A stretch of 64,000 bases of DNA from Sorghum bicolor (Eukaryota > Streptophyta > Magnoliopsida > Poales > Poaceae): assembly GCF_000003195.3 (NCBI RefSeq), contig NC_012878.2, positions 55,118,629 through 55,182,628 on the forward strand. The letters run 5' to 3'. Position numbers and translations under genes: made by a program. This document shows positions 45,080-54,016 of this stretch, piece after piece. The first letter of the stretch is position 1. Each line of letters starts with the position of its first letter. Under the pieces are notes generated by a model, which saw only the letters and a program-made list of their open reading frames with translations, made no database searches and was not told the DNA's origin.

Positions 45080-46573
45080 ATGGCGCTGACGAAGAGTTTC
45101 ACGAGCCGCGCGCTCCGCATCCATCGCCTCGTGAAGCGCAACCTCGCCGCGGGCCTCCGCCACTGCTCCCGTGGCGCGGCGACCACCGCCGTACCGGCAG
45201 CAGCATCGCCGTCGTCGCCTCCGGCATTGCGCCAGCTCGGCGAGAACGCGTTCGCGGTCGACGCGGACGCCCTGCTCCTGAACCCGTCGCCGGGCGCCGC
45301 GTTCCCGCCCTACTTCCTCGCCGCCGTCGAGGCGGGCGGCTACGCCCGGGGCCTCGTCCTGCTCGCGCTCTACCCGGTCCTGCGCGCGCTGCCCCGCGGC
45401 GCGCGCACGAGGGCCATGGCCATGGTCTCCTTCTGCGGGCTCCGCCGCGACGAGGCGGCCAGGGTCGGCAGGGCCGTGCTCCCCAAGCTCTTCTCCCGGG
45501 AGGCGCCGGGCGTGCACGCCGTCGAGCCGGCGCTGCGCGCGTTGCCCAAGGAAGCGAAGGTGGTGGCCGTCAGCCAGACGTTCCCGACGGTGATGGTGGA
45601 GGCGTTCTTGAAGGAGTACGTGGGGTTCGACGCGGTGGCCGGGAGGGAGCTCAAGGGAGGCGCACGTTACCTCACCGGGGCCATGGACGAGCTTGACACG
45701 GAGAGTGTCGTTTCGCGTGTCCTGGAGCAAACCGAGAAGACGACCTCGTGCGGTTATGGCCCGAAGCCCGTTGTGTTCCACGACGGCCGGCTGGCGTTCA
45801 CGCCGACGGCGGCGGCCGCGCTCGCAATGTACATCTACTTCCCATTCGGCATCGTCCTTGCCGTCATCCGCATCGCCATCTACGTCCTCCTCCCGTGGCG
45901 CGTGTCGGCCGTCGCTGCCGCGCTCACCGGCGTGAGGGTGCGCGTCATCGGGGCCACCACCACCACTTCGGCAGCGGACGACGACAGCGGCAAGCCTCGC
46001 GGCGGGCGGCTCTACGCCTGCAACCACCGCACGCTCCTCGACGCGGTTGGCATCGCCAGTGCGCTCGGGAGGCCCGTCGCCTCGGTGTCGTACAGCCTTG
46101 GCCGCCTATCGGAGGTGCTCTCCCCGATCCCGCTGCGGCGGCTGACCCGCGACCGCGAGGAGGACCGACGCCGCATGTCGTCGATGCTGGCGCGGAGCGA
46201 CGTGGTCGTGTGCCCCGAGGGGACGACGTGCCGGGAGCCGTACCTACTCCGGTTCAGCCCGCTGTTCGCCGAGCTCGCCGCCGAGGTGACCCCCGTGGCG
46301 GTCGACGCGCGGACGAGCGTATTCTACGCGACGTCCACGTCGCCTCTGGCCAAGAGCTTGGACTCCGTCTACTTCCTCATGAACCCTCGACCGGAGTACA
46401 GCGTCCAGTTCTTGAAGCCGGTGAGCACCGAGGGCGGTAAGAGCAGCATAGAGGTGGCAAACGAGGTGCAGCGTGACCTCGCCTCCGCGCTCGGGTTCCA
46501 AGGGACAACTCTCACGAGGAAGGACAAGTACCTCCTCCTCGCCGGGAACGAAGGAGTAGTCAAGACCAAGTAG
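45080..46573 (+). CDS. Glycerol-3-phosphate acyltransferase (plant GPAT family), 497 aa
   Basis: Intronless frame starting MALTKSFTSRALR. The C-terminal half is a PlsC acyltransferase: NHRTLLD at 315-321 (NHxxxxD catalytic block I), PIPLRRLTRDR at 349-359, CPEGTTCREP at 378-387 (block III, glycerol-3-phosphate binding) and VTPVAV at 403-408. The LTRKDKYLLLAGNEGVV tail is typical of land-plant GPATs that make cutin, suberin or other extracellular glycerolipids at the ER. A hydrophobic segment lies at about 246-272. The N-terminal half is the HAD-like phosphatase region. Motif I reads VDADALL (D61, D63) and lacks the usual T/V-L context, so phosphatase activity may be lost; that would leave lysophosphatidic acid rather than monoacylglycerol as product. 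The open frame extends 48 codons upstream, but the TATA position supports the ATG at 45080. The subfamily member (GPAT1-3 versus others) is not settled. Confidence 0.9.
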   Translation: MALTKSFTSRALRIHRLVKRNLAAGLRHCSRGAATTAVPAAASPSSPPALRQLGENAFAVDADALLLNPSPGAAFPPYFLAAVEAGGYARGLVLLALYPVLRALPRGARTRAMAMVSFCGLRRDEAARVGRAVLPKLFSREAPGVHAVEPALRALPKEAKVVAVSQTFPTVMVEAFLKEYVGFDAVAGRELKGGARYLTGAMDELDTESVVSRVLEQTEKTTSCGYGPKPVVFHDGRLAFTPTAAAALAMYIYFPFGIVLAVIRIAIYVLLPWRVSAVAAALTGVRVRVIGATTTTSAADDDSGKPRGGRLYACNHRTLLDAVGIASALGRPVASVSYSLGRLSEVLSPIPLRRLTRDREEDRRRMSSMLARSDVVVCPEGTTCREPYLLRFSPLFAELAAEVTPVAVDARTSVFYATSTSPLAKSLDSVYFLMNPRPEYSVQFLKPVSTEGGKSSIEVANEVQRDLASALGFQGTTLTRKDKYLLLAGNEGVVKTK

Positions 46574-48054
46574 TACATTGATGTTCGTGCATTGCTACGG
46601 CCTGCTAGTTGTACGTTTCGATTTGAATCTATTTACTTTTTTGCGAATTTTTTTTATCCTATTTATTGGTAATAAGTGATGTACATTATATTATTATATG
46701 CGATCTTCCAATGCGTTGCTACGTTGAAGGTTAAATTGTATCTTGTTTTCTTTAATATAGGAACTCAAATCCATTTTTATATATCTATCAAATGTTTTCA
46801 ATTAACTTTCAAACGCAATAGGTCACCTAAATAATGTTTTGCAATTATCAAAAGAACTGATCAACCCGTTTAGGTGACCATTTTGCTGCAATAATAACAA
46901 TATAATATACTCTACAAAACCAGTTGCCCCATTTACAACAAGGAAGCACAATAGCTGTAATTATGAGTTGCAGTTTTCAACATTGGTAATTTGGAATGTA
47001 AGTATCCAGGTTATTTGTGAATTGGAATCTTCATCCAGCTCATTTTTACGATGAATAACTACGATCCTCTATCTATTTCTGATAAATAGTATCATCATAG
47101 AAGCACGTTGTCTTGCTCTTTCTAATACTAAATCCAATCTTATCGACAAAGATGTTGCACATGTCATAAAATTTGTCCTCTCTAGTTGAAATGTCATTCC
47201 AACTCTAGGAACAAATCAATAATTGAAAATTAAAGTTGTACTACATATACAGAAAATTCTCTCAAATTTGCTATTTATATATTTTGTTACCTCACCTCGT
47301 CTCATATTTGAACTGCTACGTATTTACTATATTTGCTATTCTTTTCCTTATTAATTATTATTATTATTATCATCTAAATAGAGGTAGTGTTGCCTAAATT
47401 TACTTCAGAACCTACATATTTTTTTTATTGCCTAACATCTGCTAAAGAAAAGTTAGGTTAGTTCGGTTAGAACTAAAACCAAACCAAAATAATTGTAAAC
47501 CGAAACGGTTCACGTCTTTTAAGAGCCAAATTTCTTTGAGAACCGAGAAACCAAACAAAAAAACTAGGTGACCACCCCTAGGCACAAGCTCCGGGCCACA
47601 AGCAACGAGGGACCCATAATAACAAAAAATGGACACAAAGTCTACTTAGCCTCCAAACTATCGTTGGTTGTCTACTATACCCCGCTCACTTATAAAACTG
47701 GATATTTTGCCTCTTAAATTACTAAAACCCATCTAAATGAGGAAGAAAATTGATCATCTGCCACGCGTCAGCAGTTGAGTCTAGGGGCGCATAGGATGTC
47801 GAATGGACCTTGAGAAGGTTTTAAAGGTGGTTTCATTGAGGTGGCATATTATATGAGTGCTAACATGGAGGTAGTCAACAAACAATAGTAAAAAGTATAA
47901 CCCCCTAGGCCCTAGTATATCAACGGTTGAGTACATCCCCCCCCCCCAACACCCATAACTATTGTAATATTGTGCTAGCCCTTAAACTCTTAAAACATTT
48001 AATAATGTTCAAATAACCCTAGATGGTTTTATAGGGTCATTTAGATATTGTATA
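46574..48054. other. GPAT 3' flank and AT-rich intergenic DNA
   Basis: No gene supported. Positions 47450-47585 contain AACCGAAAC/GGTTCGG-type motifs and end in CTAGGTGACCACCCCTAGG, suggesting an old non-autonomous element with undefined left edge. A C-run of about 11 lies at 47937-47947. Confidence 0.35.
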
Positions 48055-48307
48055 CTCTCTCCATACCTATATATAAAGAAAATCGTTTTGGACATATTTT
48101 TGGTCAAACATTGGAAATATAAATCATGAATGAATTTTAAGTTATTGAGTTTAAAAATATAAAAATCATATGAATAATAGATTTATTTTAAAAATACTTT
48201 TATAAATATATATATACCACTTTTTAATAAAAATTTTTATAAAAAAGTTAGATTTTGAAAACTATATAGTTGTCCTAAACGATTTTCTTTATAAGTATGG
48301 AGGATCC
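48055..48307. mobile_element. Stowaway-like MITE
   Basis: The left arm CTCTCTCCATACC, then AAAGAAAATCGTTTTGGACA, and the right arm TGTCCTAAACGATTTTCTTT, then AAGTATGGAGG, are inverted repeats around an AT-rich core. TA lies at both sides. CTCCCTCC-type ends plus a TA target are the Stowaway (Tc1/mariner) hallmark. Confidence 0.8.
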
Positions 48308-48353
48308 TACCACGCTAGCCAAAATATCCATACTTGCACGTATGTCCATATTT

Positions 48354-48588
48354 GGCCTGGTTTAGTTCGCGAAATTTTTTTGGATTTGACTATTGTAGTA
48401 TTTTCGTTTTGTATTTGTCAACTATTATCCAATCATATACTAACTAAGCTTAAAAGATTCATCTCGTAAATTACAGGTAAACTGTGCAATTAATTATCTT
48501 TTTTAATCTATATTTAATACTTCATGTATGTGCCACAGGATTTAATGTGACGAAGAATCTTAAAAAATTTTAGAAACTAAACAAGACC
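48354..48588. mobile_element. PIF/Harbinger-like MITE, family A copy 5
   Basis: A 235-bp copy with ends GGCCTGGTTTAGTTCG and AAACTAAACAAGACC, and TTT on both sides. Confidence 0.85.
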
Positions 48589-48780
48589 TTTATCCTTTTC
48601 TCACAATTCTTTCTAGGTTGACTCACCACTTGATGAGCAACATCTGACATCTCTTCTCCTGCTCCACCTCCTAACACTGCGTTCAGGCACAGCGCCTGCG
48701 TCGTCATCCAGCGCATCCCACGTTCTCCCTCTGGTACGTAAAAAAGCCTCTACCTGACACGCTTGATAGGGGTCTTTTAA

Positions 48781-49015
48781 GGCCTTGTTTAGTTCCGAAA
48801 AGATTTCAGATTTCGGTACCGTAGCACTTTCGTTTGTTTGTGACAAATATTATCCAATTATGGACTAACTAGATCAAAAGATTCGTCTCGCGATTTACAG
48901 CTAAACTGTGTAATTAGTTTTTGCTTTCGTCTATATTTAATGCTTCATTCATGTGTCTCGATGTGACGGGAAATCTTGAAAACTTTTTGCTTTTTGGGGT
49001 GAAGTAAACAAGGCC
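48781..49015. mobile_element. PIF/Harbinger-like MITE, family A copy 6
   Basis: A 235-bp copy with ends GGCCTTGTTTAGTTCC and AAACAAGGCC, and a TAA duplication at 48778-48780 and 49016-49018. It is the best-preserved copy in the window and lies 193 bp from copy 5 in the same orientation. Confidence 0.95.
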
Positions 49016-49366
49016 TAAGTGTGCCATTATGAAAGCGTACTGCCTACCTGACGCGAAAACAAACTCTACCTGTCGTGCACAGGAAAAATGGTTTGCTGGT
49101 TAGAATTTTTCTTCTTTTTTATTTGACACCAGACGGCGACTGGCCGAAACAGCAACACGCAGATTATGTTTAAAGTTTTCATGTCAGGCACTAACTAAGT
49201 ACACGCCCCATCACTTGTACATGTTCCACAATCAACAGTCCGGTCCCATTCTCACTATTTCATTTTCTGAAATCAGAACTGTGGTTTGTCTACGAGAAAT
49301 TTCTCATGCAAAAACATGCATGGCGCCATGCCTCCGTCTTCCTGACGATGTAGTAGTCATCATCCA
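49016..49366. other. Upstream region of the APD-type gene
   Basis: No coding potential; leads into the TATA box at 49367. Confidence 0.4.
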
Positions 49367-49373
49367 TATATAG
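49367..49373 (+). promoter_or_regulatory. TATA box of the APD-type RING E3 gene
   Basis: TATATAG in CATCCATATATAGGGGG, 222 bases before the start codon chosen at 49589. The leader between them contains several ATGs, including one whose reading frame ends exactly over the main start. Confidence 0.65.
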
Positions 49374-49466
49374 GGGGAGTATTCCCTCGCTTTTGCTCCT
49401 GTCGGTCATGATCAGTATCTCGGAACCGTAGGTTACCTGCTAGTCTGCTACCTTGGTGCACGCGCC

Positions 49467-49592
49467 ATGCCTGAGACCGGTAGCTACGTACGCGGCTACT
49501 ATGCCCCATCACAGGCTAACACCCATCCATCTCCATGCGCCCGTGTTCAGTTCGTCCATCACGACGTCACACGCAGTCCCCTGGTCACATGA
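49467..49592 (+). promoter_or_regulatory. Upstream ORF of 41 codons overlapping the APD start codon
   Basis: ATG at 49467 opens a frame (MPETGSYVRGYYAPSQANTH ...) that ends with TGA at 49590-49592. The stop overlaps the ATG at 49589 as ATGA. This is a classical layout for translational control by termination-reinitiation, but it could also arise by chance. Confidence 0.5.
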
Positions 49593-51849
49593 CGTCCACC
49601 GCCGCCAGCGCGCGCGGCTCGATGGGGGCAACGGCGTCCCGCTTCGTCTCGCTCCTCGCCTTCTCCCTCCTCGGTCGCCCTCGATCTACCACACTCGCCC
49701 AACGTCGTGTTTTAATTTCTTGATGGTGACCTGGCGTACGTACGTGTGCAGCGTCCATGGCGTTGATGCTGGGCTACTACAGCCCCGTGGAGCTGGCCGT
49801 CGCCCCGGGGTGCTCGCGGCTCGTGCAGGCCAGTTCAGTCTTCGTGCAAGGCATCGAGGTGAGCAGCGGCCGCACACTGCGCCGGCTCGCTCATGCTCTG
49901 ACTCTGAGAGGCACTACACTGAATTTTCTTGCTCTCTGAACAAGCCTGGAGGCAACAAGTGTGTGTGCTTCGTGCGTTTTCAGGTCAGCGTGGACGCAGG
50001 GTCACAAGGGAGCGGCGGCGGTCTGGTGCTCTACGGGCTGCCTGTGGCTTCGCCGCCCGACGCGCCGACCGAGTGGCCGGAGTCCCGTCGCGTCGTCGTG
50101 CCGGCCAACTCTCACAGGGTAACGCCGCGTTGTGTCGTCGTCGTCGTTCGTCTCTGGATCTGATTGTCGCGCTCCGGTTACTGTCACGCAATGTCTCTCT
50201 GTCAGAATTCAGACTGTCTGTTGTTGTTAGGCTGGACTTCAGGTTGTTCTGCGCGTTCACAGTACCTGCTGGCTTCCGGCAAAAGCTTTCATCAGAACGT
50301 CTGCAACCAAACTAAGCGCGCGTTACTGCAACCGGCTCTATGAATCTATCTCGCCTCTGAATAGTGTTGTTTTGTTTGTATCGTGCAGCAATGGACGTAT
50401 TTCCTCAACAAGGGAGCTCGACTTCAAGCCGATTACAGTGTCATGTCTGAAGATGACGTGCATCTTCCACTCTGCATCATCATTGCACAAGGTAAGGTAC
50501 CGTCAGATATAAACTCAAGGCGTGGTTGGTCCCTAACGAAAAGGAGGGAAGAAGATGTGCCGAAGGGTTTGCATCGTATCACGAAATTTATCATAACTGC
50601 AAGATACCATCATCTTCCTTTTACTTTGGAAAATTCTGGTTGTGTGATCTTTGGCTCTGGCTCCACAGGCAAGGAAAGCTTCATTCGGTGGACTGAGATG
50701 CCATCAGTCCATAACAGTAACAGCACATTATTTTGGGGCTTGGTGCAGGGTTAGTACTATAATATATCAACTAAAAGAACCAGTTCAGTGAAATTCTGAA
50801 TGCTAATGCTGTCAGACTGTCTGACCACAGGAAATGGAACAGTTGAGCAGACCGTCAATCTCTCCTCTGAGTACTACATTGCCGTGCGCAACCTAAACAA
50901 TCATCACGACACGACGGTAAATTAAGTAGCCATCTTGAAAGCCTGGTGGAGTTCCTGAAGGTTTCATCCGGCATTTGTTCTGAAAGTTTCATCCGGCAGG
51001 TGCAGCTGGAATTCAGAATCAGGGCCTTGCTCTACAACACCAGCGGAGCAGATTACAGATGCTCACCGGGACCGGGTCACGCTATCTGCACCTACAGATT
51101 GCCATTTCTAGGACGGAATGTCGCAGTCCTGTTGTCCGGCCACACAGAGGTAAACTCCACATTCTTGTGATCGTCAGGTAAATTCCTTGTCTGCGTTAAT
51201 TGCACTCACTGATGTAACAATTCTTCAGAGACTGAATTCTGATGCACAGCACGTGAAGCTGTCATACGAACCTCGCTGGACGGTGTACGTGGTTGGATCA
51301 GGTACGCTGTAAAAATGTTCACACGCCCTCTGATTACAAGCAAAGCAAACAACACAGTTCGTCGCATCTGCCTTTGCAGTCGTCTTGGCTCTTGTGCTGC
51401 TGCTCTTGTACGAGATACTGGACCAGCTGTTCGGTCCCTGCACCGGAGGCGGTGGCGGCGCGGACCTGAGAAGGCCACTGCTGGCGGGCAAAGAGGACGA
51501 CGGCGCGAGCCTGGGCTCGTCGTACGACTCCGTCTCGCACGATGGCAGCGACGACCGGGAGCCGGAGGAGAGGGGCGAGGGCGGCGGCGGATGCGTGCTC
51601 TGCTGCGACGCCCCGAAGGACTGCTTCTTCCTCCCGTGCGGGCATTCTGCCACCTGCTACGCGTGCGGTGCCAGGTAAAGCCTCGGGCTTGCCATGAACC
51701 ATGATGGTCAAAGAAATGATGAAGTGGGTAAATCTTAAACGGGCGCAAAACGATGGTGTTTTTGGTGGTGCAGAGTCGTGGAGGAAAATGGTGGCTGCCC
51801 ATTCTGCAGAAGGAAGCTCAAGAAAGTGAGGAGGATCTTCACTGTATGA
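49589..51849 (+). CDS. APD-type membrane RING E3 ubiquitin ligase, 10 exons, 396 aa
   Basis: Exons: 49589-49673, 49752-49858, 49984-50118, 50389-50491, 50669-50749, 50831-50916, 51000-51149, 51229-51301, 51380-51674, 51774-51849; all GT-AG, 1,191 nt. A first membrane segment (about 18-38) runs into [10 protein letters not shown]. The lumenal or extracytoplasmic region carries [40 protein letters not shown] and [16 protein letters not shown] second membrane segment lies at about 268-287 ([14 protein letters not shown]). The C-terminal C3HC4 RING has C345, C348, C360, H362, C366, C369, C380, C383 and ends VRRIFTV. This order matches Arabidopsis ABERRANT POLLEN DEVELOPMENT 1/2 ligases, which act on endomembranes in male gametogenesis; a shared role here is inference. 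An in-frame ATG at 49535 would add 18 residues. Confidence 0.9.
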
Positions 51850-51949
51850 CCAAACTGACTGATCACCAGTGTTGCTACTGCCAAAAACAAAAGAAAAAAA
51901 AAAAAAGACCAAACTGACTGATCACTAGTGTGTTGCACTGCTGCACTGT

Positions 51950-51964
51950 CAAAAACAAAAACAA
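51950..51964 (-). terminator. Pol III T-run terminator of tRNA-Lys
   Basis: On the minus strand the sequence after the tRNA 3' end reads TTGTTTTTGTTTTTG, two T5 runs that would stop RNA polymerase III. Confidence 0.8.
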
Positions 51965-52037
51965 CGCCCACCGTGGGGCTCGAACCCACGACCACAAGGT
52001 TAAGAGCCTTGCGCTCTACCGACTGAGCTAGACGGGC
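51965..52037 (-). tRNA. trnK-CUU: tRNA-Lys (anticodon CUU)
   Basis: The 73-nt minus-strand sequence starts GCCCGTCTAGCTCAGT and folds as a cloverleaf. Acceptor stem GCCCGTC pairs with GGTGGGC (allowing G-T), the D loop is AGCTCAGTCGGTAGAGC, the anticodon loop CTCTTAA carries CTT, and the T arm is GTGGGTTCGAGCCCCAC. No intron. The discriminator base is G. A T-run just beyond the 3' end (GTTGTTTTTG) is a pol III terminator. It lies 115 bases after the APD stop codon on the opposite strand. Confidence 0.97.
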
Positions 52038-52821
52038 TTTGTGAGTGTGCGAGCAGAATGTAATAAATATTTTAATACTATTATTAGCAAAAATGATTAA
52101 TGTGAGGCTAGGTTTGGCCAGCCTAAAACCACCTGTTTTCCTAATTCCTGAGATAAAATATGTGCGTGAGTATGATACCTACAAAGTATAGCATTTATAT
52201 AGGTTGAACGATGTGTCTAAAAACATGTTCGAAAGAAACCAAAACAAGTTAAACTTCTAAAAGTTTAATCACATTTATAAAAATAAATAAATCGATCAAA
52301 ATATATTTTATAGTGCATCTAATAAATCTTGTTTATGTTGTACATTTCCGCATTTCTCTAAAAACTCAGAAGGTCTATCAAAATATGTTTCATGCTATAC
52401 AATAAATGATTTTTTAAAAATATGTTTCATCCTATACAATAAATGATATACTTTTTAATACCAATACAGATGTAAAAAAAAATACAAGCACTCACCACAC
52501 CTTATCCATATGAGCACACCTGAACAACTCCGATCAACTAAGATGACTAACAAAGGACGTTGCGTGGGTATTCTTGAGAATAACCAATATTTTTGCTAAA
52601 ACATTGTGTATATATATCAAGTAGGCACATGTGTATATGTTAGTTGCATTTTATTTTCGTCATTTTCTTTTTCATCTTTTTATCAAAAAAATGTAACTTA
52701 CCGGCCTCTCCTCCAACCACACTCCATCCAAATTGTCATCCAACGGTTACCTAATCTTTCTCAGCTCCCAATCGCACATGAGTACATATCACTCCTAATC
52801 CTAAACCCCATCCTTCTAGAA
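52038..52821. other. AT-rich intergenic DNA
   Basis: Nothing recognised apart from a duplicated ATGTTTCAT-CTATACAATAAATGAT phrase at about 52387 and 52424. Confidence 0.4.
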
Positions 52822-53078
52822 CAAGAGGATGGGGTTTTGTTATAAGGAATGCAAATGGAGAAGTGCTTGCATCTAGAGCTGGAAATATCTCCTTTTGCAG
52901 CATCAGTGATTCATACTGAAGCTATCGCCGCTTACAAGGGCCTCCATCATGCATCGCAAATTGGGTATGGCGAAAATCATTTTGGATACCGACGCAATTG
53001 TTCTTGCTGATGCTATGAACTCTATGCTGATTGATCAAAGCTCTATTTGTTGTTTATTAGACAGATGTGAGACTTCAT
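52822..53078 (+). pseudogene. LINE RNase H (RVT_3) domain fragment, frameshifted
   Basis: Three frames in order read GWGFVIRNANGEVLASRAGN, then VIHTEAIAAYKGLHHAS, then MAKIILDTDAIVLADAMNSM. These are the consecutive strands and helices of an RVT_3 RNase H domain, including the TEA and TDA acidic positions. At least two frameshifts and a missing first aspartate strand make it non-functional. Confidence 0.7.
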
Positions 53079-54016
53079 GCAATTCGAGTTCTCTTCTTGT
53101 ACTGTCTCTGTTTGTAATAGAAATAGTAATAAAGTAGCACAGTCTAGCAACTTATGGAGCACCCTGGCTCTTCTGCTAATGAGCCAAACCCCTGAGTTTG
53201 TATCTGTACTGGTATGTGGCGAGTTGCCAGGATGTAATGCGTAAATTTTCAAAGTTTTTTTAAAAAAATCCTCTCGTGTTTCTCAAATAGTCAAACCACA
53301 AATTCACAATCCCTATATTTGTACCAGTGACAGCTCTGAACAAAATCGTTTCCAGAAACAAAATCGTGTTTCAACAAAATTGAAAACCACAATGCACTCT
53401 TATGTGTATGTAGCAGAATATATGAGATTCCTGACAAATTATTTGTACCAGTGGCAGCACTGAACAAATTCGTTGCCAGAAACAGAACGTGTTTCTATGT
53501 AATGGAGTTTTCCATGCTTATAAAAGTAAACAGAAACATGTTTCAAGAAAATTGAAAACCGGAATGTTTCTTATGTGTTATATGAAATTAGATTGAGAAA
53601 AGCTCAATACTTTCAGGATGCATCAAACTGGAAATTTTCAGGCAACAATTTGGTGGCATATATACAACTCTGGAGGCACACCAACCTCTTCAAATGGTCA
53701 CAGGTCAGAATGTTTCACATACAATCGAGCATTGTTTGGTTTTGCTCGGCAAATGATCAAACGAAAGTCTCAAGTCTTCTGTCAGCGGAATGTCTCACAT
53801 TTTCTAAGACAATCATAGAATGGTCCTACAACTACCCAGCAAATTCACATTTCAACTACAAGCACATCACAACGAGCAACATGACCATGCTTTACTATTG
53901 CCATCTTTTAGATCCCTTGACTGAAGAACCTCCTGTCAGCTGGCTCGATGGAGCTTTTGTATTACCTATTCAATTAGTATAACTTTTGTTAGAACGGTAA
54001 CTGTAGCTTAACATGC
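53079..54016. other. Intergenic, downstream of the kinesin gene
   Basis: AT-rich, with two partial direct repeats (ACCAGTGACAGCTCTGAACA / ACCAGTGGCAGCACTGAACA, near 53321 and 53448). The 135-codon frame at 53575-53982 has no recognised domain. The kinesin 3' UTR probably occupies the last few hundred bases. Confidence 0.4.

Noticed and set aside
45071..46027. 318-codon minus-strand open frame
   Set aside because: Antisense shadow of the GPAT coding exon.
53575..53982. 135-codon open frame downstream of the kinesin gene
   Set aside because: AT-rich, no domain, no partner exons, and partial repeats nearby suggest chance.
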